Positions 16,486 through 25,004 are shown, counted from the first letter of the stretch. The stretch is DNA of 35,715 nt from Clostridiaceae bacterium (GCA_014380625.1 JACMJL010000131.1:1-35715), one strand, 5' to 3'. Program-made: numbers and translations. The notes: generated by a model from the sequence alone, not told the origin.

Positions 16486-16995
16486 ATGAATAAAGCAGCA
16501 AGCCAAAGACCAAGTATAAAAGTTGAGAGGACAAATTTTCAAAGGATATTAGGAGTAGCTTCCTTCGTAATACTAGTTATGTTTTGGATATATTTATTTA
16601 CAGAATGGACTTCTATACCAGATAAAATACCAACTCATTTTGGAGTTTTAGGAGAGGTAGATTCATGGGGCAGCAAGAATTCTGTATTAATGTTACCTGT
16701 AATAATGACCGCACTTTACTTGTTGTTGACAATATTATCAGCATTTCCACAATATTATAATTATACTGTAACCATTACTGTTGAAAATGCAGCAGCCCAA
16801 TATAAAAATGCTAGAACTTTAATGTTGTGGATAACACTTCAGCTGGTAGCTGTGTTTTCCTATATAACATATATATCGATACAGATAGGGCTAGGTAATA
16901 ATAAAGGCTTAGGAATATGGTCTTTACCTGTATTTCTAGTGGGAGTGTTTGGAACTGTAATTTATTACATTAGAAGAATGGTTAAACTAAAATGA
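16486..16995 (+). CDS. DUF1648 domain membrane protein
   Basis: A 169-aa protein. The DUF1648 signature I-P-D-K-I-P-T-H-F-G-V-L-G-E-V-D-S-W-G-S-K is at about 44-64, right after the first helix (24-40). Three further helices lie near 68-86, 112-135 and 140-160. DUF1648 is shared with SdpI-type immunity proteins, but the partner SdpI domain is not evident here. The ATG at 16486 has GAGGAAGG 7 nt upstream; a TTG at 16468 has none. A repeat begins just after the stop. Confidence 0.8.
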   Translation: MNKAASQRPSIKVERTNFQRILGVASFVILVMFWIYLFTEWTSIPDKIPTHFGVLGEVDSWGSKNSVLMLPVIMTALYLLLTILSAFPQYYNYTVTITVENAAAQYKNARTLMLWITLQLVAVFSYITYISIQIGLGNNKGLGIWSLPVFLVGVFGTVIYYIRRMVKLK

Positions 16996-16998
16996 CAT

Positions 16999-17019
16999 GG
17001 GGACGGGGTTATTGACAAC
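16999..17019 (+). repeat. GGGGACGGGG repeat, copy 5
   Basis: Starts 3 nt after the TGA of the DUF1648 gene; ends TTATTGACAAC. Confidence 0.9.
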
Positions 17020-17164
17020 AATATAAGTATGTTAATTCTATTTATCTTATTATATATGGTATGAAAGAAATATGTGAATCCTGAAGGATAATTGCAGATG
17101 GACATTGAATAGGGTCTCTTATAAGTTAAAGAACTCAGTGTATATAAGAAGGAGTGAGATAAAG

Positions 17165-17935
17165 ATGCTAGGAGCAATAGCTGGAGATATAATAGGTTCT
17201 GTTTACGAGTGGCATAATATAAAAACAAAGAACTTTGAATTATTCTCTCCAAGGTCAAGATTTACAGATGATTCTGTGCTTACAATTGCTACAATGGATT
17301 CCATTATAAATAAAAAGCCTTTTTATGAAAGCTACAAATACTGGTTTAGGAAATATCCTAATGTAGGCTTTGGTGAAGGTTTCAAAAGGTGGGGAATGTC
17401 TGAAACTGTGCAAGGCTATAACAGCTATGGTAATGGATCTGCAATGAGAGTTAGTCCTATTGGGTTTTATTTTAATTCTCTTGAGGAGGTTCTTCTAAAA
17501 GCACAAGAAAGTGCTATTGTTACCCACAACCATCCAGAGGGTATAAAAGGTGCACAAGCTATCGCAGCTGCAATATTCCTGGCTAGAAATGGAAGAGAAA
17601 AGAATGAAATAAAAAAATATATTGAAGATAACTTTGGATATGTCCTCAGTGAAAGCATTGATAGTATAAGAAATTGGTACAACTTTGATGTTTCCTGCCA
17701 AGGGAGCATTCCTCAGGCTATAAGAAGTTTTCTTGAATCCACTAGTTATGAGGATGCTATAAGAAATGCAATATCTATAGGAGGCGATAGTGATACCCTT
17801 GCATGTATTGCTGGTGGTATTGCAGAAGCATATTATAAAGAGATACCAGAATATATTACTAAAAGAGCTGAAGAATTATTGACTGAAGAAATGAAAGAAA
17901 TTCTTAAGGCATATTACAAGGGGACGGGTTACTGA
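17165..17935 (+). CDS. ADP-ribosylglycohydrolase family protein
   Basis: A 256-aa protein of the DraG/ARH fold, which removes ADP-ribose from arginine side chains or other acceptors using two Mg ions. Metal-binding motifs are seen: TDDS at about 37-40, the GNGSAMR block near 82-88, and GGDSDT near 210-215. The N-terminal MLGAIAGDIIGSVYE is characteristic. The ATG at 17165 has AAGGAGTG upstream; an earlier start lacks an RBS. The last residues K-G-T-G-Y and the stop are encoded by a GGGGACGGG repeat, so the C-terminus is repeat-derived. No ADP-ribosyltransferase gene is visible nearby. Confidence 0.92.
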   Translation: MLGAIAGDIIGSVYEWHNIKTKNFELFSPRSRFTDDSVLTIATMDSIINKKPFYESYKYWFRKYPNVGFGEGFKRWGMSETVQGYNSYGNGSAMRVSPIGFYFNSLEEVLLKAQESAIVTHNHPEGIKGAQAIAAAIFLARNGREKNEIKKYIEDNFGYVLSESIDSIRNWYNFDVSCQGSIPQAIRSFLESTSYEDAIRNAISIGGDSDTLACIAGGIAEAYYKEIPEYITKRAEELLTEEMKEILKAYYKGTGY

Positions 17936-17939
17936 CAAC
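17920..17939 (+). repeat. GGGGACGGGG repeat, copy 6, inside a CDS end
   Basis: One G shorter than the other copies; ends TTACTGACAAC. In the glycohydrolase frame it encodes G-T-G-Y and then TGA. The missing G changes the frame relative to copy 4, yet a stop still results. Confidence 0.88.
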
Positions 17940-17949
17940 TAGCTAGAGA

Positions 17950-17985
17950 AAATAAGGGTATCCGATTTAGTGGATACTCTTATTT
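17950..17985 (+). terminator. Terminator after the glycohydrolase gene
   Basis: AAATAAGGGTATCC pairs with GGATACTCTTATTT (one G-U pair), loop of 8. Confidence 0.85.
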
Positions 17986-18028
17986 CCTAAATCCTCTGAC
18001 CTGCTTCTTGGGAGAAAAATAGCTACTA

Positions 18029-19231
18029 TCAAGGTAGATAAACTCCATCTACCTTTAATACCACATCGTTTGCAGTTTGAATTTTACACAATGTAGAGGA
18101 CTTATCACTATTAATATAGTTTTTAAACTGATCATAGGATACAGGCACATTCTTTAGGTCATCCTGGGTTTGTTCTAGGAAAAGATTAACTAAAGTAATT
18201 GCTGCATTTTTTGATATCTCATAGGTCTTTAACGCTTTACTACTATTGACTATATAATAATCATTATCAACAGTTTCTCCATTTTTTTTCGCTGCTGCAA
18301 TTGCTGCATCACCGTTTAAAAACTGAATCTCATCATACTCTAAATACCTCTTACCGCCATCTTCATATACCCTCTGAACATATCCGTTAAGAAGGGATTT
18401 AACAACTGGTTTGGCGTTCACCGTCAGATTTAGTTGTACTTTCTTTTCATATTTTTCTACAGTTCCTAAAAAGTTTTGAGTGCCTACCTTATTGTTATCT
18501 ACAGCTATGGGATCCCAGGTCACCTGAAGGTCCATTATAGTGTTATCACTCATGGACGCCTGTAGCTTAGCTGGAAGTGTATAAGCCTGCCCCTGAGTTA
18601 TTGTGGCTTTAATATCCTTAATTGCTAAGATCTTAGCTAAAACTTTTACTGTGAGTAATACTTTCCTATCGTATTCTTCAGAGGTTCCCTGGATACTCAC
18701 ATCTATTAGCTGCGTAGTGTCAATAACTGTAATATCCCACTTTACCTGTACACTAATTTCTTCATTATTAATTTTCATAGTAACTTTTTCTGAGGGTTTA
18801 AAACTGTCATTCTGATAGCAGCTAAGTTCAATCTTTGTTACTTCAAAGCCCTTTTTTATTTTCTCAATATTTCTTTTAATCCCCTCGTCCTCAACTTTAT
18901 TTACCAAGGCTAATTTTAAAAAGTGCAATGCATCATCTTGTCTTTTAGCTTTTATATAAAGATCTTTAATTTCAAGATAAATATCCTTATTTTTGGAATC
19001 TGCTGAAACTGCCTTATTAAAGCTAAGAAGAGCTTCTTCATATTTTCCATTCTGAAGATAATTATCACCTTGTTGAAGGAAGTTTTTAACTTTGCTTGCA
19101 TGGGCGTAGCTGCCTAGAATAATGCCGGACAGTGTAGCTATCAAGATAACTACTATTAATAATAGAACGATTATTTGATTAACTTTTAATTTCCCCAAGT
19201 GAAACTTATAAGATTTATTTTCTTCTTCCAT
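18029..19231 (-). CDS. Membrane-anchored TPR and Ig-like domain protein
   Basis: About 400 aa. A single helix (VNQIIVLLLIVVILIATLSGIIL, about 17-40) anchors the protein, with a short cytoplasmic N-terminus. Residues 45-125 contain two to three TPR units (GDNYLQNGKYEEALLSFNKA and similar). Two bacterial Ig-like repeats follow, each with an L-x-V-x-W-D strand (VQVKWDITVID and LQVTWDPIAVD). The C-terminal part has LEYDEIQFLNGDAAIAAAKK and DNDYYIVN, a beta module often seen in Clostridium and Bacillus surface proteins. The ATG at 19231 is preceded at 14 nt by AAGGTGG; a GTG at 19249 lies within that RBS. Role unknown, outside the cell. Confidence 0.75.
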   Translation of the reverse strand: MEEENKSYKFHLGKLKVNQIIVLLLIVVILIATLSGIILGSYAHASKVKNFLQQGDNYLQNGKYEEALLSFNKAVSADSKNKDIYLEIKDLYIKAKRQDDALHFLKLALVNKVEDEGIKRNIEKIKKGFEVTKIELSCYQNDSFKPSEKVTMKINNEEISVQVKWDITVIDTTQLIDVSIQGTSEEYDRKVLLTVKVLAKILAIKDIKATITQGQAYTLPAKLQASMSDNTIMDLQVTWDPIAVDNNKVGTQNFLGTVEKYEKKVQLNLTVNAKPVVKSLLNGYVQRVYEDGGKRYLEYDEIQFLNGDAAIAAAKKNGETVDNDYYIVNSSKALKTYEISKNAAITLVNLFLEQTQDDLKNVPVSYDQFKNYINSDKSSTLCKIQTANDVVLKVDGVYLP

Positions 19232-19330
19232 ATAATTATTTAGGACCACCTTTTTACTGATTTACACTAATTATATTAAGGTGAGGCTGATTTTAGAAAC
19301 ATAAAAACCTTAATGACCTAACGGTTTTTA

Positions 19331-19359
19331 TTTATTGACTAAGGTTAATATGGTATAAT
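19331..19359 (+). promoter_or_regulatory. Promoter of the TerD-vWA gene
   Basis: TTTATT, a 17-nt spacer, and TATAAT at 19354-19359. Just upstream a AAAAACC/GGTTTTT hairpin (about 19302-19331) lies between the divergent genes and may isolate them. Confidence 0.55.
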
Positions 19360-19414
19360 ATGTTAAGTTACTTGAGGAAAATAGGATAAATTGCTTTATT
19401 GGAGGTTTTTTAGA

Positions 19415-20695
19415 ATGGAAATTCAGGTGCAAAAAGGACAGAAAATAGATATTACAAAAAACCATGGAGAGATAAAAAATCTCAGTGTGGAAATGTATTG
19501 GAAGGTTATTTCTCAAGAGAATTCATCTGATTTTGAAATCGATTCTGCTGCCTTTCTTCTTGATTCTTCTGGGAAAACAACAAAAGACGAAGATTTTATC
19601 TTCTATAACAACCCATTGGGTGGAGAAGACTCTGTGCTACATAACAGTAATCCTCATAAGGCTGATGCAAAGGAGCAACTAAAAATAAAATTAGAGAAGC
19701 TTCCTAAAAACGTTGAAAAAATAGCTTTTACCCTCACAATAAATAATGGTGAAGAAAGATCTCAAAGTTTTAAACAGGTAAGGGGGTTAACCCTTCACAT
19801 ATTAAATGAAGATACAGGTGAGAAAATACTTACTTATGCTATTAATGAAGTGTTTTCAGTGGAAACAGCTATTGTGGTAGCAGAAATTTATCTGTATAAA
19901 GGGGAATGGAAGTTTAATGCTATTGCAAGCGGGTTCAGTGGCGGACTTGCAGCTCTCTGTAAAAACTTTGGTATTCAAGTGGAGGAAGAGAAGGTAGAAA
20001 AGATAAATTTATCGAAAATCAATCTTTTGAAGAAAAAGGTAATGGTGATATTGGAAAAGAAAAAACTAACAGGTGTTTTGGCTAGAGTAGCACTTGTTCT
20101 CGATATATCTGGTTCCATGCATGGTTGCTACAAAAGAGGAACCGTTCAGAACGTATTAGATCGTATCACAGCAGTGGCAGCCAAGTTTGACGATGACGGA
20201 AACTTAGATATGTGGATGTTTGATCATCGATTTCACAGATTACCTCTGGTAAATGAAAATAACTATGAAAACTATATCCATAGAGAGATTCTAGATAAAT
20301 CTAAAAAGGGAGTTTTCAAGGGCAAAATCTTTGGGGCTAATGACGAGCCACCAGTAATGAGGGACGTAATTCATTATTACACTAAAGAAAATAAAAGTCA
20401 GTATCCTACCTTTGTAGTTTTTATTAGCGATGGTGGGGTTAGCAAAAACAGTGAAATTAAAAAAATTATGATTGAAGCATCGCAGTATTCTATATTCTGG
20501 CAGTTTGTAGGAATTGGAAATGCAAACTATGGAATACTTGAAAAGTTGGATAGCATGCCAGGTAGGGTAGTGGATAATGCAAACTTTTTTTCCTTAGATG
20601 ATGTGGATAAAATATCTGATGAGGACTTATATGATCGTTTATTAACTGAATTTCCAGCTTGGTTGAAAGAAGCTAGGATTAAAAAAATACTATAA
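19415..20695 (+). CDS. TerD domain and von Willebrand factor A protein (TerF-like)
   Basis: A 426-aa cytoplasmic protein joining a TerD-type domain (about 1-190) to a vWA domain (about 220-420), the arrangement of TerF in tellurium-resistance clusters. The N-terminus MEIQVQKGQKIDITK is typical of TerD. The TerD part includes GGEDSVLHNSNP and IYLYKGEWKFNAIASGFSGGL. The vWA part has an intact MIDAS start D230-I-S232-G-S234, a threonine/aspartate region near PPVMRDVI, and the strand FVVFISDGGV. TerD folds bind calcium. The rest of a ter cluster is not present here, so this is a solitary copy. The ATG is preceded by TGGAGG. Confidence 0.9.
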   Translation: MEIQVQKGQKIDITKNHGEIKNLSVEMYWKVISQENSSDFEIDSAAFLLDSSGKTTKDEDFIFYNNPLGGEDSVLHNSNPHKADAKEQLKIKLEKLPKNVEKIAFTLTINNGEERSQSFKQVRGLTLHILNEDTGEKILTYAINEVFSVETAIVVAEIYLYKGEWKFNAIASGFSGGLAALCKNFGIQVEEEKVEKINLSKINLLKKKVMVILEKKKLTGVLARVALVLDISGSMHGCYKRGTVQNVLDRITAVAAKFDDDGNLDMWMFDHRFHRLPLVNENNYENYIHREILDKSKKGVFKGKIFGANDEPPVMRDVIHYYTKENKSQYPTFVVFISDGGVSKNSEIKKIMIEASQYSIFWQFVGIGNANYGILEKLDSMPGRVVDNANFFSLDDVDKISDEDLYDRLLTEFPAWLKEARIKKIL

Positions 20696-20833
20696 TCTGA
20701 GTAAAAAGGTATACCAATCTCTTTCTTTGTCCTGTTACTGTTTAGTGATAGTGATTTCCAAGTATTCCATCTTCAGTAAGCTAGCTTGGAAGTTAAGAAC
20801 AGAGGGAATAGATAATGTATTTTGTAATTTTTG

Positions 20834-20862
20834 TTGACAATGTATTTTATTTGAAGTATAGT
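20834..20862 (+). promoter_or_regulatory. Promoter of the efflux-gene leader
   Basis: TTGACA at 20834-20839, 17-nt spacer, TATAGT at 20857-20862. It lies 254 nt upstream of the MFS start, leaving a long leader. Confidence 0.8.
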
Positions 20863-20892
20863 GTCTTTATATTAAAAAAGAAAGGGGTCTTT

Positions 20893-20970
20893 ATGATGAA
20901 TAAATTAGCAACCAGAAATTCCAATAAAAATAATTTAATAATCATAAATAACCTATGTGCTGTTTTTTAA
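20893..20970 (+). CDS. Possible 25-aa leader peptide
   Basis: A short ORF beginning ATGATG, preceded by AAAGGGG at a usable distance, about 30 nt after the promoter and ending 16 nt before a terminator hairpin. The product begins MMNKLATRNSNKNN and ends NLCAVF; it is Asn- and Ile-rich. Position between promoter and tandem terminators suggests a translated leader that senses ribosome stalling. No homologue is claimed. Confidence 0.5.
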   Translation: MMNKLATRNSNKNNLIIINNLCAVF

Positions 20971-20986
20971 GAAGTTTATATTTTAT

Positions 20987-21013
20987 GCCGCAGGTTGTCA
21001 CCTGTGGCTTTTT
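20987..21013 (+). terminator. Leader terminator 1 (attenuator candidate)
   Basis: GCCGCAGGT pairs with ACCTGTGGC around TGTC, followed by T5. A similar hairpin and flank recurs at 24983-25004. Confidence 0.8.
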
Positions 21014-21033
21014 ATTACAAAGATATAATGTTT

Positions 21034-21076
21034 TAAAGCCAGGCTATATTGGTATGTAGCTTGGCTTTAAATTTTT
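21034..21076 (+). terminator. Leader terminator 2 (attenuator candidate)
   Basis: TAAAGCCAGGCTA pairs with TAGCTTGGCTTTA (13 bp, one G-U), followed by AATTTTTT. It lies 40 nt upstream of the MFS start, so it would stop transcription before the gene unless relieved. Confidence 0.8.
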
Positions 21077-21115
21077 TAAGACTTACATAGGAAAATTTAC
21101 ATGGGGGTTTGCATT

Positions 21116-22390
21116 ATGAAAGAAAAAATTACACAAATGAAATTTACTAAAATCTTCAATCCATACAAAGGATTGTCTAGGGAAATTTATATACTAGCTT
21201 TTGGTAGGATGATAAATGCTGCAGGGAGTTTTATTTTTCCTCTTCTAGCACTAATCTTAACATTAAAGATTGGTTTTAATAAAACTGATGCGGGCTATAT
21301 AATATCTGCTTCAGGTATACTCTTTATGTTTAGCGGAATGATAGGCGGCAAGCTAACTGATTGCTTTGGAAGGAAAAAAATAATTATCATATTTAATTCC
21401 TTAGGAGCTATCAGTTATTTAATAGCTGCTTGTTTGGATACTTCTAATTATTTAGTGATTATGATAATTTTGGCAGGGTTTCTTATGGGAATTGCAGGAC
21501 CGGCTTCAGGAGGATTAATTGCTGATATTACTACACCTAAAACTAGAGATGGAGCCTACTCCTTATTTTATATGGCTATGAATGTGGGTTTTACTATCTC
21601 ACCAATAATAGGTGGTTTATTATTAGAAAATTATTTGTGGCTGTTATTTTTACTTGATGGAGTCACTAGCCTTATAGCTGTTCTCTTAACTTATATTTTC
21701 ATTCCTGAATCTATTAATAAAACAAAAGAGAAATTAGGAGAAGATAGAAAACATGAAAAACATGTGGAAGGTTCAATTCTTAAGGTATTATTAGAAAGAC
21801 CAATTCTTATACTTTTCGCAATGGTAATGTTTGGTTATAACTTTGTATATTCACAATGGTGTTTTTTATATCCTTTACATATTTCTAAAATAGTTCCTAA
21901 CAATGGACCTGGCTTTTATGGCACACTAGTTAGCTTTAATGCCTTCATAGTGATAACTATGACTCCAATAATTGTTAAGATAATCTCAGGGAAAAAATCA
22001 ATAGGTAGGATATTTCTTGGTGGAATATTTTATACTATAGGATTTGGAATGCCAGGATTTATTAGTTCTGTGCCTTTTCTATATATTTCTGTGCTTATTA
22101 TTACTGTAGGAGAAATAATAGTTACAACTAGCTCTGGTCCCTTTGTTGTAAATCATACTCCTGCGTCTCATCGTGGTAGAATGGAGGCAGTTATGCCAAT
22201 AATTATGGGATTAGGCTTCACTATTGGACCAGCAATCACAGGTACAATTCTAAAGGTTACCAGCATTGAAAATGGCTGGAGATTTGTTGGCTTAGTTATG
22301 TTAATCTTTACTTTTTTCACATATCTTCTTTATGATTATGATGAACGAACAAAAAATAAAAGTGTATCTAGTTCAGAAATGCCAATATAG
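21116..22390 (+). CDS. MFS transporter (12-TM, drug efflux-like)
   Basis: A 424-aa major facilitator with about twelve helices, in two six-helix halves joined by a charged loop (NKTKEKLGEDRKHEKHVEG, around 205-223). Motif A is GGKLTDCFGRKKIII (about 79-93), and motif C-like GFTISPIIGGLL is in helix 5. This composition is that of DHA1 drug:proton antiporters. The ATG at 21116 has GGGGGT upstream; an earlier start at 21101 overlaps that. It lies behind a leader with a short ORF and two terminators, so expression may be controlled by attenuation in response to a ribosome-targeting compound. The substrate is unknown. Confidence 0.88.
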   Translation: MKEKITQMKFTKIFNPYKGLSREIYILAFGRMINAAGSFIFPLLALILTLKIGFNKTDAGYIISASGILFMFSGMIGGKLTDCFGRKKIIIIFNSLGAISYLIAACLDTSNYLVIMIILAGFLMGIAGPASGGLIADITTPKTRDGAYSLFYMAMNVGFTISPIIGGLLLENYLWLLFLLDGVTSLIAVLLTYIFIPESINKTKEKLGEDRKHEKHVEGSILKVLLERPILILFAMVMFGYNFVYSQWCFLYPLHISKIVPNNGPGFYGTLVSFNAFIVITMTPIIVKIISGKKSIGRIFLGGIFYTIGFGMPGFISSVPFLYISVLIITVGEIIVTTSSGPFVVNHTPASHRGRMEAVMPIIMGLGFTIGPAITGTILKVTSIENGWRFVGLVMLIFTFFTYLLYDYDERTKNKSVSSSEMPI

Positions 22391-22404
22391 AACTTTATTT
22401 AGTG

Positions 22405-22456
22405 AAAAAATGGACTGTCTTAAAATAATTATTTTATTTTGAGACAGTCCATTTTT
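22405..22456 (+). terminator. Terminator of the MFS gene
   Basis: AAAAAATGGACTGTCTTAAA pairs with TTTTGAGACAGTCCATTTTT (about 20 bp with one wobble). Confidence 0.9.
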
Positions 22457-22526
22457 ATTTATTCCTATCATTTAAATAAAGTTCGGAAAAAAACAAATTA
22501 GATTATTTTTACTCTAAAGGTTATAG

Positions 22527-22554
22527 TTGACATAATAGTCAAGTAATATATACT
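22527..22554 (+). promoter_or_regulatory. Promoter with TTGAC/GTCAA operator
   Basis: TTGACA, 16-nt spacer, TATACT at 22549-22554. The -35 is part of the palindrome TTGACATAATAGTCAA (22527-22542). It lies just upstream of the TetR remnant, which probably once bound it. Confidence 0.65.
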
Positions 22555-22589
22555 GTGGGTATATTCAATAAACTGGAGGTATATTTAAT

Positions 22590-22722
22590 TTGGGGATTAA
22601 AGAACGTTTAATTCGTAAAAGTGGAATTATTAATGCAGTTGAAAGGGTATTTTTTAATAAGGGTTTTCAAAATTAAGCAATGGAAGATGGATTGGAAATT
22701 CTGTTACGGTCTATAAAGAGGT
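22590..22722 (+). pseudogene. TetR family regulator remnant
   Basis: After GGAGGT, a TTG-started frame reads MGIKERLIRKSGIINAVERV then FFNKGFQN and a stop; an A-MED block follows, and NSVTVYKE in another frame. This is the N-terminal helix 1 and broken helix-turn-helix of a TetR repressor (usual pattern F-x-x-x-G-F-x-x-x-T-M-x-D-I-A, ...V-x-x-x-T-V-Y-x-Y-F). The recognition helix is partly deleted and there is no ligand domain. The FMN-binding gene follows directly. Confidence 0.75.
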
Positions 22723-22737
22723 AAAGGAGAATTAGGT

Positions 22738-23142
22738 ATGTCAAATGTGAAAAAAATAGTATTGAGTTCGGTTTGTATTATGCTTTTAATTGTTGGGATC
22801 TTTGCAGTGAAGTATTTAATTGACCTTCAGAAATATAAGAAAATAATTAAAGAATTAAAAATTGGTAGCGTGAATTTATCAAAGGTTTCTGATGGAAAAT
22901 ATATAGGTTATTGTAATGGTATTTATGTAGAGGCAAAAGTCTCAGTTAGAGTTAAGGATCACAAGATTACAGAAATAATTATATTAAATCATAAAAATGA
23001 AAGAGGAAAGCCAGCAGAAGTTATTACCGAAAAAGTACTAAAGGCTCAAAGTTTGCAAGTTGACACCGTTTCAGGAGCAACAAATAGCAGTAAAGTAATT
23101 CTAAAATCCATCGAAAATGCATTGAAATCAGGTGACCAATAG
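22738..23142 (+). CDS. Membrane-anchored FMN-binding domain protein
   Basis: A 134-aa protein. Helix 8-27 (VLSSVCIMLLIVGIFAVKYLI) anchors it; the rest is an extracytoplasmic FMN_bind domain of the NosR/NqrC/RnfG type. The motif D109-x-V-S-G-A-T115-N-S is the flavinylation site, where ApbE attaches FMN to the Thr. Upstream, the GKYIGYCNGIYVEAKVSVRVKDHKITEIIILNH region gives the first strands of the domain, described here in two parts: GKYIGYCNG and VSVRVKDHKITEI. Such proteins carry electrons outside the membrane in Gram-positive bacteria. RBS AAAGGAGA precedes the ATG. The regulator upstream is broken, so expression may be constitutive. Confidence 0.88.
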   Translation: MSNVKKIVLSSVCIMLLIVGIFAVKYLIDLQKYKKIIKELKIGSVNLSKVSDGKYIGYCNGIYVEAKVSVRVKDHKITEIIILNHKNERGKPAEVITEKVLKAQSLQVDTVSGATNSSKVILKSIENALKSGDQ

Positions 23143-23202
23143 TGTAGGTGTAGAATCCTATGAAGAGGTACTTAAATCAATAAAATAAAAGAAGTAATAT
23201 AT

Positions 23203-23235
23203 AATCCTGTAGCTGAAAAGTTACAGGATTTTTTT
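23203..23235 (+). terminator. Terminator after the FMN-binding gene
   Basis: AATCCTGTA pairs with TACAGGATT, then T5. Confidence 0.8.
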
Positions 23236-23298
23236 ACAGAGATATTATAAGTTTTATGATATAATTGGTTTAGCAATATTTAGAAAGGGTGTTATAAT

Positions 23299-24972
23299 TT
23301 GAAAAGGATGCTAATGATTTGGTTAGTGGTTACTATCTTCTTAATTCCAGTGAAAGTATTTGCCATAGAAAAAATTTTCACTATAGAAAAATTAAATATT
23401 AAGGCTGAGATTACTGAAGATGCAACTGTTGAGGTGGAGGAGGCATTTAACTACTCTTTTCAGGGAAGCATCACTGGTATTTATAGAAATCTTAAGACTC
23501 AAGGGACTAAGGCTTATGAGGTAAAGGAGATATCTATAATAGATTCAAATAATATTACCACGAATTTGCTAGCCAGCGATGAAGAAACCGATAACACCTA
23601 TAAATTAATACACCCTGAAGGTAATACTCAAATAAAAATTTTTAACAAAAGTAATGATGAAAAAAAGCAATTTATAATTAAATACAATATAATTGGAGCG
23701 GTTTTAAAAAACAGTGATTTTAGTGAGTTAAATTGGAAGTTCTATACTGTAGAAAATCAGCATCCTATTAAAGACGTTCTACTTAACATTAAGCTTAAAA
23801 ATTCAACCTTTAATAAAGATAAGCTTCAATGTGATATCTTTAATACCGGTGGACAATTTACTTCAAGTTATAAAGTTGAAGGCTTAGATATTAAAGTTGC
23901 CAATTTATCAGATACACTAGGCGTGGATTTAAAGTTTCAACCAGACTTTATAAAGGATCAAGGCATTATTGCTGACAATAACAATAACAATAACAATAAC
24001 TTTAACAATAATACAAATGCTATTAATATAACTAATATGGATACTGATACTAATAGTGGTACAGTTATTTTCATATTTATTGGGGTAGGCATAGTAGGTA
24101 TTATTTTTCTTGTTGCTAATTACAACAAAAAGTTTAATGAGGCCTTAGCAGAATATAGATCAAGTTATGATTTTTTTAAAGGTAATACTTTAAGTGAAAA
24201 GCCAGAAGAACTGTCACCTGCTTTCGTGAATTATTTATATAATGAAAAGATAATTTCCAATCTTGCTATACCAGCGACTATTTACTATCTTTCTAACTTA
24301 GGTTTTTATAGCATTAAGAAAGATGTTTTAAAAAAAGGTGATGAATTAAGGTTCTACAGAGATAACAGCAAGCAGCTTCATAACTCAGAACACTTGAACT
24401 TTTTCATTGATTGGATGAGTACTTATGAAAAGAAAGGAAGCTTTAGCTTTAAGGATATAAAGAAAAGTGTGAAATCTAGTAGGGGAACAATGGATTTCAA
24501 CCGTAACTTTACTGAGTGGAAAAAATGTGTTGAAAATGAAGTTAATGCTCTGGGGTATTTTACTATAATAGAAAATAGAAAGGTATTTTCTAATGAGACA
24601 TATAATGAGATGCTCAAGTGGTTAGCTTATAGGAAATTTCTTTCTGAAAGATTTTCTGAAGAAGTACATAAGGTTACGGATATAAATGACGCTATGATTT
24701 ATTCTATAGCCTTAGAATTAGATAAGAAGGAATTAGCGTTAATATCAGAAAAATTAAATATTCAGTCTGACTATGATTATAGTTTTTATACAAACTACAT
24801 TATGTGGGAAGCTGTAAGTCATAATATGTATAATTCTAACCGTGATTCAGGTAGCGGAAGTAGCTTTTTTGGAGATAGTGGCGGTGGTAGTTTTGGGGGA
24901 GATAGTGGCGGTAGTTTTGGTGGAGATGGTGGAGGTTCAGCAGGTGGTGGTGGAGATTCGGGCGCATTCTAA
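23299..24972 (+). CDS. DUF2207 membrane protein
   Basis: A 557-aa protein of the DUF2207 (YciQ-like) family. A signal peptide (1-22, ending VFA) leads to an extracytoplasmic beta domain at about 25-215 with the family motif GSITGIYRNL. An Asn-rich linker (about 226-245, encoded by an AAC/AAT tract) precedes one helix (about 252-275). The cytoplasmic part includes the winged-helix-like ELSPAFVNYLYNEK and ends in a Gly/Ser/Asp-rich low-complexity tail (about 515-557). The start is TTG with AAAGGG upstream. Function of the family is not established. The linker and the tail are prone to slippage, so length may vary between strains. Confidence 0.85.
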   Translation: MKRMLMIWLVVTIFLIPVKVFAIEKIFTIEKLNIKAEITEDATVEVEEAFNYSFQGSITGIYRNLKTQGTKAYEVKEISIIDSNNITTNLLASDEETDNTYKLIHPEGNTQIKIFNKSNDEKKQFIIKYNIIGAVLKNSDFSELNWKFYTVENQHPIKDVLLNIKLKNSTFNKDKLQCDIFNTGGQFTSSYKVEGLDIKVANLSDTLGVDLKFQPDFIKDQGIIADNNNNNNNNFNNNTNAINITNMDTDTNSGTVIFIFIGVGIVGIIFLVANYNKKFNEALAEYRSSYDFFKGNTLSEKPEELSPAFVNYLYNEKIISNLAIPATIYYLSNLGFYSIKKDVLKKGDELRFYRDNSKQLHNSEHLNFFIDWMSTYEKKGSFSFKDIKKSVKSSRGTMDFNRNFTEWKKCVENEVNALGYFTIIENRKVFSNETYNEMLKWLAYRKFLSERFSEEVHKVTDINDAMIYSIALELDKKELALISEKLNIQSDYDYSFYTNYIMWEAVSHNMYNSNRDSGSGSSFFGDSGGGSFGGDSGGSFGGDGGGSAGGGGDSGAF

Positions 24973-24982
24973 TATAATTTAT

Positions 24983-25004
24983 GCCGCAGGTTGTAACCTG
25001 CGGC
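24983..25004 (+). repeat. GCCGCAGG hairpin repeat, copy B
   Basis: GCCGCAGGTT/AACCTGCGGC, a perfect 10-bp palindrome with a 2-nt centre. Similarity to the hairpin at 20987-21008 extends about 40 nt downstream (ACAAAGATATAAT and TTTTAAAGC in both). It lacks a T-run, so it is more a repeat than a terminator, though it sits 11 nt after the DUF2207 stop. Confidence 0.75.

Noticed and set aside
6620..17939. GGGGACGGGG repeats as a CRISPR array
   Set aside because: Copies are kilobases apart with genes between, with no regular spacers or cas genes.
24842..24970. Tandem GGTGG-like repeats as a DNA element
   Set aside because: They encode the Gly/Ser/Asp-rich tail typical of DUF2207 proteins.
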